Source: Rhodopirellula bahusiensis
Lineage (GTDB): Bacteria > Planctomycetota > Planctomycetia > Pirellulales > Pirellulaceae
Length of the DNA stretch: 64,000 nucleotides
Direction of reading: 5' to 3'
Assembly: GCF_002727185.1 (NCBI RefSeq)
Contig: NZ_NIZW01000012.1
Location: 1 to 64,000 of the forward strand
The notes beneath the pieces are model-generated. The model had not been told where the DNA came from and ran no database searches. It worked only from the letters and a program-made list of their open reading frames with translations. The position numbers were made by a program, and so were the translations under genes. Below, in pieces: positions 7,897 through 15,789 of this stretch; position 1 is the stretch's first letter; each line of letters opens with the position of its first letter.

Positions 7897-8784
7897 TCAC
7901 TCGAATGGGTCCTTGTAACCGGTCGGCTTCTCGGGAAGCGTGATCTCTTTCTTCGTGTCAACGATCAACGGCCATTCTGATGGCTCAGCATTCAACTCGA
8001 CGAACCGATACTTCAACTCATCCGCGGTGACCGATTCGATAACAATCAGCTGACTCTCTTCTGCATAGTTGAAGTTCGTTTCCGCCAACAACTTCCCTTG
8101 GAGGACCCAAACGCCCTCATCGCTGAAACTCATGAATTCTTTGGATGCATGGTTGATCTGCACACCATGCAACGCGTTGGATCCCGACAGACTTTTCTTG
8201 TGCCAGCCCCGGTATCCGTTCCCTTGCTCATCCATATCGTCTGTATACCATGTTCCAACCAAATGTTCTGGCGGAATTGGTGGGGACTGAATAGCGTCTT
8301 CCAGCAATTTTTTCAAAGGCCCCGTGGCGCCGTCGACGACATTGGTAACATTGGATTTTGTTCGCAGAATCAACGGCAACTCGAGCTTCGCAAGTGCTAC
8401 CCGGCGTAGGACCTTGTTTTTTAGATCAGTTTGTTCCGCAAGGAATTTGCTACCTGTTGCGGACGAATAGAACGCATGAATTTCCCCGAGCTCTGCGTTG
8501 TCAAATTTTGTTGAATATTCATCTGCGACATAGGTTTCAACCTGCTTCCAATCGAAGCTGTTCTTGAATTCAGCCTCACTGGACTCCAATCGCTTTCGCA
8601 CCGTCTCGGGCAGATCAGACTCAATCACATTTTGAGTTGCCGCTTCGACGTCGCGTCGCCAACCATCGACGACGATACTCGCAACACGCCCAGCAAGCTT
8701 CTCTCGCTTCGACACAACTGGTTCGTCGCCGCTGCTGGCGGTGCCCAAAACGACAAGGAAGGCAACCAGCGTGAACCGAAACAT
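7897..8784 (-). CDS. Secreted DUF2059-like protein
   Basis: A 295-residue protein starting at 8784 (MFRFTLVAFLVVLGTASSGDE), which gives a clean signal peptide; the longer frame back to 8910 would overlap the next gene upstream and bury the signal. The segment YSTKFDNAELGEIHAFYSS, followed by ATGSKFL, matches the DUF2059 signature (F...EL..i..FY.S..G.K). The preceding helical part (VRKRLESSEAEFKNSF) also fits that family. The C-terminal 130 residues are a beta-rich domain I cannot name (GTWYTDDMDEQGNGYRGW...). Function unknown. It lies just downstream of the protease-like lipoprotein on the same strand and may be co-transcribed with it. Confidence 0.75.
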   Translation of the reverse strand: MFRFTLVAFLVVLGTASSGDEPVVSKREKLAGRVASIVVDGWRRDVEAATQNVIESDLPETVRKRLESSEAEFKNSFDWKQVETYVADEYSTKFDNAELGEIHAFYSSATGSKFLAEQTDLKNKVLRRVALAKLELPLILRTKSNVTNVVDGATGPLKKLLEDAIQSPPIPPEHLVGTWYTDDMDEQGNGYRGWHKKSLSGSNALHGVQINHASKEFMSFSDEGVWVLQGKLLAETNFNYAEESQLIVIESVTADELKYRFVELNAEPSEWPLIVDTKKEITLPEKPTGYKDPFE

Positions 8785-8836
8785 GGGCAAAATCCTAGAA
8801 GGCGAGTGAATTGACTGACTCGGATGGTACACAAGA

Positions 8837-9628
8837 TCATTCATCTGGCATGGCCTCGTCCAGTCCAGGCACAAATCGCGTGACAGGGTTGCCATATCCC
8901 CAAAGAGCACCTTCCACCTGCATTCCAGCCAGATTCACAGCCACGACATGCCCGCTCTCATCGACGATTGGTGCACCGCTGGTTGCTCGCAAATCCAATT
9001 GCGCGTTCAAAAACTCCATTTTGAAATAGCCGTCGTCTTCGACTCCAAGGAATCGTCCTTGATGAAGAAACCGACCCTCGGGCGCCCCGCCAATCACGTG
9101 CGCCGCCAACCATACCGGATCACCAGGCTGAAGAGCCGCCGTAGAAAACTGAATTGCGTCCAAAGCCGTTTCATCTGGAACAGCAAAGACGAGCACATCG
9201 CCATTCGTTGAACTCTCGGGGAATGGAGCAGCACCTGCAAGTTGATATGGCATCGCCGGAAAACTTTGTTCTTGTTCGTCACCTGCAATTCGAAAAATCG
9301 AGACCGTTTCCACGACGTTCGAAATCTCGATCGCCGACACTTGCGACGACAATCCACCTGCCGGACCCAGCAAATGAATTGCAGTGACGATCACCTTGCG
9401 ATTGGACTGTGGCAGTTCAGCTGCAAAGGCGGTTCCTGCTGTAACGTCGCCCTGAATGGTTTCGATTCGCTGTCGAAAAATGCAAGCAACTGCGTCTTCA
9501 ACATTCCCGGTTTGATCAGTGACTACAGACGGAGATTGTGATGTTTCAAGATCAGATCCAGACGGGGCACATCCGACGGCAAGCAACAACAAACTCTGAA
9601 TACAGAGGAACGACAGCTCATTCTTCAT
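8837..9628 (-). CDS. Trypsin-like lipoprotein, probably inactive
   Basis: A 263-residue lipoprotein (MKNELSFLCIQSLLLLAVGC, lipobox AVGC) with the layout of a chymotrypsin/trypsin-fold protease. The pattern GTAFAAEL, then VIVTAIHLLG matches the TAxHC region with the histidine kept. DVLVFAVPD is where the catalytic Asp strand lies. ATSGAPIVDESGHVVAVN corresponds to GTSGGPV: the serine is kept but the oxyanion-hole glycine is replaced by Ala (SGA instead of SGG). The fold looks real; activity is uncertain. It would be tethered to a membrane facing the periplasm. The next gene (DUF2059-like) begins 53 bases downstream of its stop. Confidence 0.7.
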   Translation of the reverse strand: MKNELSFLCIQSLLLLAVGCAPSGSDLETSQSPSVVTDQTGNVEDAVACIFRQRIETIQGDVTAGTAFAAELPQSNRKVIVTAIHLLGPAGGLSSQVSAIEISNVVETVSIFRIAGDEQEQSFPAMPYQLAGAAPFPESSTNGDVLVFAVPDETALDAIQFSTAALQPGDPVWLAAHVIGGAPEGRFLHQGRFLGVEDDGYFKMEFLNAQLDLRATSGAPIVDESGHVVAVNLAGMQVEGALWGYGNPVTRFVPGLDEAMPDE

Positions 9629-9769
9629 GAATACCCTGGCAACTTAAACGCAACATATCGACCCAAAACATTCGCCATTGCTGAATACTGAAGGCACAAT
9701 AGTCGATGCGTCACTGATTTCACACCTCGGTATCGGGTTAGCAGAGACCTTATCGAAGTGCCTGCATCT

Positions 9770-10939
9770 TCATGGCTTCAAGACGACCTTGATGCAGCCG
9801 TCTTCTTTGTCTCGGAACTTTTTGTACGCTTCCGGGGCGTTGTCCAAGGGTTCGACGTGGGTGATCACGAACGATGGATCGATCTCACCGTTGGTGATCT
9901 TTTCCATCAACGGTGTGAGGTAGCGCTGCATGTGAGTCTGGCCCAAACGAATCTGCAACGCTTTGTTCATGGCGGTTCCCCACTGCAGGCTCACGCTGCT
10001 GAAGTAAACACCGGGCACGGACACTCGGCCGCCTTTGCGGCAGCACTTGAAGATCTCGTTCAGCACGTGCGGTCGATCCGATCCGAGATGCAGCGCTGTC
10101 TTGGCATCGTCCAGCGCCGACTGCAAGTTGCCCGCGGCGTGATTCTCCGCCCCGACCGCATCGATGCAGCAATCCGGCCCTCGTCCGTTCGTCCACTCCT
10201 GCAAAGTCTCGTACACATCCGAGTTTTCGTAGTCGATGACTTCCGCCTTGGATACCGATCGAGCCATTTCCAATCGCTCAGGCACATTGTCGATCGCAAT
10301 GACTCGTTTTGCACCGAGCATCCAAGCACTTTGGATGGCGAATTGTCCAACAGGACCACAGCCCCAAACCGCGACCGTGTCGGTGGATTGGATGTCGCAG
10401 TTTTCCGCCGCCATGTAACCGGTCGGAAAGATGTCCGACAAGAACACGACTTGTTCATCCGGCAGTCCATCGGGCACTTTGATCGGCCCGACATCCGCGT
10501 AAGGAACTCGCAAGTACTCCGCTTGCCCTCCCGCGTATCCACCGAGCATGTGTGTGTAGCCAAACAAACCGGCGGGCGAATGCCCCATGATCTTCTCGGC
10601 CTGTTCCGCATTGCGATTGGACTCATCGCACAACGAATACAACGTGCTTTGACAGAAGAAACATTCACCACAAGAGATCGTGAACGGCACCACCACTCGA
10701 TCGCCGACGCTTAGATCGCTCACCGCATTGCCAACCTCGACGACTTCGCCCATGGGTTCATGACCGATGATATCGCCGGCTTCCATCGCAGGAGCAGCAC
10801 CGGCCATCAAATGCAAATCCGACCCGCAAATTCCGGAGGCAGTGACGCGAATGATTGCGTCGCGAGGATCCAGTATTCTTGGGTCGTCGACGTTGTCCAC
10901 GCGAATGTCGTTCCGACCGTGCCAGCAAACCGCTTTCAT
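9770..10939 (-). CDS. Zinc-dependent alcohol/formaldehyde dehydrogenase-like protein
   Basis: A 389-residue medium-chain dehydrogenase/reductase. The catalytic zinc site is visible as C38 (GICGSDLH) and H60-E61 (GHEP); the structural zinc lobe as C90, C93, C96 and C104. The nucleotide-binding motif is GCGPVGQ in the middle of the protein, followed by [11 protein letters not shown], whose Asp favours NAD over NADP. Length and the long insert after the zinc lobe resemble glutathione-independent formaldehyde dehydrogenase-like enzymes, but the substrate cannot be read from the sequence. The reaction would be NAD-linked oxidation of an alcohol or aldehyde in the cytoplasm. It stands alone, with non-coding DNA on both sides. 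Confidence 0.93.
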   Translation of the reverse strand: MKAVCWHGRNDIRVDNVDDPRILDPRDAIIRVTASGICGSDLHLMAGAAPAMEAGDIIGHEPMGEVVEVGNAVSDLSVGDRVVVPFTISCGECFFCQSTLYSLCDESNRNAEQAEKIMGHSPAGLFGYTHMLGGYAGGQAEYLRVPYADVGPIKVPDGLPDEQVVFLSDIFPTGYMAAENCDIQSTDTVAVWGCGPVGQFAIQSAWMLGAKRVIAIDNVPERLEMARSVSKAEVIDYENSDVYETLQEWTNGRGPDCCIDAVGAENHAAGNLQSALDDAKTALHLGSDRPHVLNEIFKCCRKGGRVSVPGVYFSSVSLQWGTAMNKALQIRLGQTHMQRYLTPLMEKITNGEIDPSFVITHVEPLDNAPEAYKKFRDKEDGCIKVVLKP

Positions 10940-11565
10940 CTATCCAGTTCCTTTTCGATGTGATTGCCCCGCCGAATCGAAATCAACGGAAGCCCCGAGC
11001 GATGGCCGAACACTCTGCAAACCTTGCAACTACCCAAAAAGCATGTTGCGATTCGGCCGGGTGTTTCACTGGAACAGCAACTCCCGCGCCGATGATTCGA
11101 ATCAGCCCACATCGACATTAGCGCCTCGACCCAACCAAGTCATGCGCCATCTCACTTCATTACCAAAAACATCATGGACATTTTGAACTGGGCCAATCCC
11201 GCCAGGATCATGTCACATCATCGCGTTCGCCAAACGCGTTTCCGTCGATCGATTTTCAACGGAGCCCACCTCCTTCCCGCTGCGCCTTTGATGGCACCGC
11301 GCCCCCGTCTGAGTTGGCTTCGAAAAACAGGAAACATTGTGGGATTGCGTGTTCTCGCACACCCGTCAACGAAGTTCGAAACTGACCGCGAAAGCACTTC
11401 AAAATTCGCATTCCGATCGACCGGATTCTCCGCTTTGCATGCACTACTCGCCCAATCAGTCTTCCATTTTGCGAAACGTGTTTCTCTGACGTCAACCAAA
11501 GCGACTCGTATGGACGAAGGTGACAGAACCTGTCCTTCCGCGCGTCTTTCTGGTTCAACTTCGGG
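10940..11565. other. 626-base gene-free stretch
   Basis: It lies between divergent genes (the dehydrogenase on minus, the SecA-like gene on plus), so it should hold both promoters. Open frames here have no recognisable domains and overlap each other on both strands. I find no RNA gene and no clear promoter consensus. Confidence 0.6.
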
Positions 11566-13341
11566 ATGCTATTTCAATCATTCCTACGGAATCCATCGCC
11601 ATGCCTTCAGGCAATCGACCGGACCAAGGTCGATTCCGTTGTTGATGTTTTTCACGATGTGCTTGGAATCCGTTTGTATCCGGTGCAGATCGAAGCAGCG
11701 ATCGCGCTGACGCAAGGTCGAATTGCGGAGGTTCAAACAGGAGAAGGCAAAACCTTCATCACCGGACTTGCCGCTGCGTTGTTGGCAAACGACAGCGTCG
11801 GCGTACACGTTGCAACAACGAACGAATATCTCAGCCGCCGAGACTACGAACAATTGCGTGCCGTTTTCCGTTGTCTCGGACTGACAGTGTCCTGCTTGCA
11901 CAGTGAGCAATCAGCCGACGAGAAACGCGTCGCCTACTGCTCTGACATCACCTACGGATCGGGATGCGAATTCGGCTTCGACTACTTGCGAGATCAAGTC
12001 AACCTGACGAGCCAAGGTAGCGTTCCGGCCGGACGCCGATTCTTAGACGCGTTGAATGGATTGCCCAGCCTTGAGTCGCGGCCGATTCAGATCAGAAGAG
12101 GTGTGGCGATCATTGATGAGGCAGACAGCGTGATGATTGACGAAGCCGGCACGCCGTTGGTGCTGGGTAGTTCGGCGGGAGCAACTTCATTGGACGAAGA
12201 AGCATTGCGAGAGGCGAACTCTCTAGCAACCGAGTTTGAAGCTGGACGCGACTTTCAGTTGAATCAATCACGCTGCGTTTTTTCGGTTGAGGCAGACAAT
12301 CGAATTCGAGAGCAGCACAAACGAGTGGCAAACAGTCCGCTTCGGCGACCGTGGCCCCAATATGTTTCTCAAGCTGTCATGGCTCATCATCGATACGCTC
12401 GCAATGTCGACTATGTCGTCTCCGAGGACAAAGTGGCGATCATTGATGTTCACACGGGTCGGATCCATCCAGAACGAACTTGGCGAGGTGGTCTGCATCA
12501 GGCAATCGAGATCAAGGAGGGCCTGCAGCCTACCTGTGAATCCTCCACCGCCGCTCAAATCACCCGGCAACGATTCCTTCAAAAGTACGACCTACTGTGT
12601 GGGCTGACGGGAACAGCGACGGGAAATGAGAAGGATTTCCAAACCTTCTTTGGACTCAAAGTCCAAGTGTTCCCCACTCACCGTCCATCCTTGCGTCAAC
12701 GACTTCCATCGCTTTACTTTTCGAGTATCGAGACGAAGGAACGATTCGCCAGTTCGGAAGCCATCCGCATAGCACACGATGGCCGGGCAGTGATTGTGGC
12801 GACACGTTCCATTGAAGAAGCGGATCGCATGGGAAAATTGATTCGGATTCAAAACCCATCGGTTCGCATCTTGCACGGCATGCAAGATGAGGACGAGGCC
12901 GAATTAGTTGGTCAGGCCGGTCGCCCGAACCGAATCACAGTAACTACCAGCATTGCAGGCCGCGGGACCGACATAAAGGTTGCTCCTGAGGTGCTTCAGC
13001 GGGGCGGCCTGCATTTGATCTCAACACAACACCACGACTCAATGCGTGTTGATCGACAACTTGCCGGACGTGTTGCTCGCCAAGGCCAGCCTGGCAGTGT
13101 CCAACAACTTGCCAGTTTGCACGACATGGTACTTGAGAGCCATGCAGCTTCTTTCGTTTTGGCCCGTCGCATCCAAAGCAAACTCGCTCGGTTGGACAGT
13201 CCGAACGGCACTCCTATTCCCAGCATCGACAGAGCCATTCAAAAACTGCAACGACAACTAGAACACCACGGCCATGTTCAACGATTGCAACTGGTCGCTC
13301 GCGATCAGTGGATCAACCGAATTCAAAACGAGGTGGCATAA
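11566..13341 (+). CDS. SecA paralogue (short, SecA2-like ATPase)
   Basis: A 591-residue ATPase with the SecA motor core: VQTGEGKTFI (Walker A, 56-65), VATTNEYLSRRDYE (SecA VTVNDYLARRD), ITYGSGCEFGFDYLRD, IDEADSVMIDEAGTPL (DEAD at 184-187), LTGTATG near 347, TSIAGRGTDI near 461-470 and QLAGRVARQGQPGS near 496-509. Housekeeping SecA is about 850-950 residues; here the helical scaffold/wing region is short and the C-terminal zinc-binding tail is absent. The protein ends about 80 residues after the last helicase motif. An in-frame TGA at 11521 limits any N-terminal extension. The stop TAA overlaps the next ATG (TAATG), so it is the first gene of the HlyD/M50/TolC cluster. Inference: it powers or targets export by that cluster rather than general secretion. 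Confidence 0.88.
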   Translation: MLFQSFLRNPSPCLQAIDRTKVDSVVDVFHDVLGIRLYPVQIEAAIALTQGRIAEVQTGEGKTFITGLAAALLANDSVGVHVATTNEYLSRRDYEQLRAVFRCLGLTVSCLHSEQSADEKRVAYCSDITYGSGCEFGFDYLRDQVNLTSQGSVPAGRRFLDALNGLPSLESRPIQIRRGVAIIDEADSVMIDEAGTPLVLGSSAGATSLDEEALREANSLATEFEAGRDFQLNQSRCVFSVEADNRIREQHKRVANSPLRRPWPQYVSQAVMAHHRYARNVDYVVSEDKVAIIDVHTGRIHPERTWRGGLHQAIEIKEGLQPTCESSTAAQITRQRFLQKYDLLCGLTGTATGNEKDFQTFFGLKVQVFPTHRPSLRQRLPSLYFSSIETKERFASSEAIRIAHDGRAVIVATRSIEEADRMGKLIRIQNPSVRILHGMQDEDEAELVGQAGRPNRITVTTSIAGRGTDIKVAPEVLQRGGLHLISTQHHDSMRVDRQLAGRVARQGQPGSVQQLASLHDMVLESHAASFVLARRIQSKLARLDSPNGTPIPSIDRAIQKLQRQLEHHGHVQRLQLVARDQWINRIQNEVA

Positions 13342-14330
13342 TGCAATCCCAACACGCTCTCGCTTATCATCCCGTCCAAATTTCATTTGCTCTCTCCACC
13401 CGAGTCGCTGTCTTACTGTTGATACTGGGGTCATCTAGCCAAACAAGTCAGGGCGAAGAATGGATCTCTTTCACCCAGCCCGTTCATCGGATTGAGTTGG
13501 CTGCGAAAGAGTCGGGACGGATTGAAGAAGTCCTGGTCAAGAAAGGTGATGAGGTCTGCGCTGGACAAGTCTTGATTCGACTGGACGACGACCTGCATCG
13601 GATCGGGCAACGACTAGCCGAGTGTGACGCCAAAGACAATTCGCAAATCGAACAATTGCGGATTGAGCTGGAGAGCTACCGAACTCACGCGAAAAACGTG
13701 CGGAGGCTGTACGATTCCGGTGCAACCAGTCCTGAAGAACTGCGGGAAGCGGACCTCAAAGTTGCAACGCAGGAAATTGCCTTGCAGTCAGCGCAGAACG
13801 ACTCGGCTCAAAAACAATTGCGTTTGGAAGAAGCCAACACGCGACTCGAACGAAGATTGGTTCGCACGCCACTGTCGGGCGTCGTGGTGGATGTGATTGC
13901 TCATCCAGGCGAATACGTCTCAACAGCCACACCGCACCTGATGACTTTGGTGCAACTGGATCGTTTGCGCTGCACATTCTTCCTGGACACTGATGCCGCG
14001 TCCTCTCTGACTGTTGGACAAAGCGTTGCGCTGGAATTCGATAGTGCACGCCGATCCCCGGTGGTGGGAGAAGTCGAACACATCTCCGCCGTCACAGAAG
14101 CGGACAGTGGTTTGGTCAGCGTCGATGTGATGCTCAACAACGACTCGCGTCAGTGGCGGGCGGGCCGCCGAGTGCGACTGCTTTCACTGCAACCAGTGGT
14201 GACGCGATCTAGTGCACGCACTTCTCCATCGCTCAATCCACCGCTTTCGAATGCTCCCTCCGCGTTGACTGCACCGCGAATTTCTGTTTCGGCTTCTCAC
14301 CGCGATCTGGAGGCGTACTATGCCCGCTAG
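13341..14330 (+). CDS. HlyD-family periplasmic adaptor protein
   Basis: A 329-residue membrane-fusion (HlyD/AcrA-like) adaptor. The start at 13341 overlaps the SecA-like stop and gives a hydrophobic N-terminus (VAVLLLILGSSSQTSQGEE). A split biotinyl-lipoyl domain is seen as IELAAKESGRIEEVLVKKGD and then TPLSGVVVDVIAHPGEYV. Between them is an alpha-helical hairpin (about residues 95-175) rich in Glu, Arg and Leu. A beta-barrel domain (RCTFFLDTDAASSLTVGQ) follows, then a Ser/Pro-rich tail. Such adaptors bridge an inner-membrane transporter and a TolC-type channel, and a TolC-like gene lies downstream. Its end overlaps the next gene by 11 bases. Confidence 0.88.
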   Translation: MQSQHALAYHPVQISFALSTRVAVLLLILGSSSQTSQGEEWISFTQPVHRIELAAKESGRIEEVLVKKGDEVCAGQVLIRLDDDLHRIGQRLAECDAKDNSQIEQLRIELESYRTHAKNVRRLYDSGATSPEELREADLKVATQEIALQSAQNDSAQKQLRLEEANTRLERRLVRTPLSGVVVDVIAHPGEYVSTATPHLMTLVQLDRLRCTFFLDTDAASSLTVGQSVALEFDSARRSPVVGEVEHISAVTEADSGLVSVDVMLNNDSRQWRAGRRVRLLSLQPVVTRSSARTSPSLNPPLSNAPSALTAPRISVSASHRDLEAYYAR

Positions 14331-15786
14331 TTCAAACGACGCGCCGACACCGGTCAAGATTCGTCCAACACAGCGAGTTCATTCCGCCGAAATCCCATCC
14401 GGATCAGACCTCGAACTACGTCAGCGCATCGCCGTAGCCAACGCGAAACTTCAATCTGCTGCTTGGTTGATCGAGGTGCTTGAGGATCTTTCTCGATGTG
14501 AATCGTTCGTTTCGGCATGCCACCTCGTGACTGATCACCTGCGTCGCCATCTTTCAGCGCAGCGTGTGGTTTACATCCAAGCTGAAACGGATCGTCCCAA
14601 TCGAGTCGTGGCGGTCACCGATACGCCAGCGATCGACCAGGAATCCGACCTGGCACGGCTGTATTGTCAAGTTGCGGTCGAGTGTGCAGATTCCGATCAA
14701 ATCAGAATTGCTTCTGCTGTTCTCGCGCAACCAACCGAGAGCATCGTTGGGTATGCACAGCAACAATTGAGTGAGAATCAGGGCGACGTCCTGGCAATCC
14801 CTCTCTTCGACTCTCAATCAGAACCGCTGGGATGCATCCTGATCGTTGGTCGGGTGGGAACACTTGTTTCTCACGATGGCTTGACTGAGTTTGCGTCAGC
14901 GATCCGAGGACCAATCACGTCCGTGTTGTCTCAAAACCAGCGAGCCGAGGGTGGACGCTGGGAACAGCTTCGACAGCGAATCAGTGGCCTGACTCCCAGT
15001 CGAAAACTTGCGGTTTTGATCGTGTCGGTCACGGCAGTGGCGGCAATGTTCGTTCCGGTGACTCACAACGTCACCTCTGATTTTGAAGTCCAACCGACGA
15101 CTCGCAACTTCCACGTTGCACCATTTGATGGATTGCTTCGAGAGATGAACGTCGTCGCCGGAGACGAAGTGGTCCCTGCTCAATGCTTGGCGAGGATGGA
15201 AGATCGCGAACTGCTGTTGCAAATCGACGAACTGAACGCCAAGCGTTTAGAGCTCGCCAAAAGCCAAGACCAGGAGTGGATCGCTCACCGAGCCGCCGAA
15301 GCGGTCGCGGCAGGCCTGCAGATCGAGCAAATCGACGCCAAATTGTCTCTTTTCAACCAACGGCTCGCACGCACAGAGTTGAATGTTTCCAAGGCTGGCA
15401 TTGTCTTGCAGGCTCCCTTGGAAGATCGGCAAAACGTTCCGGTCCATCAAGGCGACGTGATCTTTGAGATCGCACCGCTGGAACAGTTGCGGGCAGCTGC
15501 TTTGATTCCCGGACATGACATTCACCATATTCAAACTGGCATGCAAGTCGATCTGGATATTGACGGACTGGGCGGGTCGTCCATCATGGGAACCATTGAT
15601 CGAATCATGCCTCAGGCGACCGCAGTCAATCAACAACACGGATTCATCGTGCATTGCACGATTGACAATCGCGATGGTCGTTTGCGACCGGGAATGAATG
15701 GAGTGGCAAAGGTTGATGCGGGCACCAAGTCGCTGGGCTGGGTTCTTTTCCATCGCCCATTTGATCGCATTGCAAGATGGTGGTGA
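14320..15786 (+). CDS. GAF-like domain fused to HlyD-type adaptor
   Basis: A 488-residue protein in three parts. Residues about 45-200 resemble a GAF-type sensor domain (a helix, VVYIQAETDR, then DVLAIPLFDSQSEPLGCILI). Residues 229-247 (KLAVLIVSVTAVAAMFVPV) are one membrane helix. Residues 260-480 are HlyD-like: lipoyl half-motifs HVAPFDGLLREMNVVAGDEV and AGIVLQAPLEDRQNVPVHQG around a short coiled coil, and a barrel domain ending in DGRLRPGMNGVAKV. The topology would put the GAF part in the cytoplasm and the adaptor in the periplasm. It overlaps the preceding adaptor and ends three bases before the M50 gene, so all three are surely one operon. Confidence 0.82.
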   Translation: MPASSNDAPTPVKIRPTQRVHSAEIPSGSDLELRQRIAVANAKLQSAAWLIEVLEDLSRCESFVSACHLVTDHLRRHLSAQRVVYIQAETDRPNRVVAVTDTPAIDQESDLARLYCQVAVECADSDQIRIASAVLAQPTESIVGYAQQQLSENQGDVLAIPLFDSQSEPLGCILIVGRVGTLVSHDGLTEFASAIRGPITSVLSQNQRAEGGRWEQLRQRISGLTPSRKLAVLIVSVTAVAAMFVPVTHNVTSDFEVQPTTRNFHVAPFDGLLREMNVVAGDEVVPAQCLARMEDRELLLQIDELNAKRLELAKSQDQEWIAHRAAEAVAAGLQIEQIDAKLSLFNQRLARTELNVSKAGIVLQAPLEDRQNVPVHQGDVIFEIAPLEQLRAAALIPGHDIHHIQTGMQVDLDIDGLGGSSIMGTIDRIMPQATAVNQQHGFIVHCTIDNRDGRLRPGMNGVAKVDAGTKSLGWVLFHRPFDRIARWW

Positions 15787-15789
15787 ACG

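Noticed and set aside
9758-10714. A 318-codon open frame on the plus strand.
   Set aside because: It is fully antisense to the zinc dehydrogenase, has no domain, and its composition follows the codon pattern of the real gene.
11174-11710. A 178-codon open frame before and overlapping the SecA-like gene.
   Set aside because: No recognisable domain, unusual composition and overlap with the conserved N-terminal SecA sequence in another frame.
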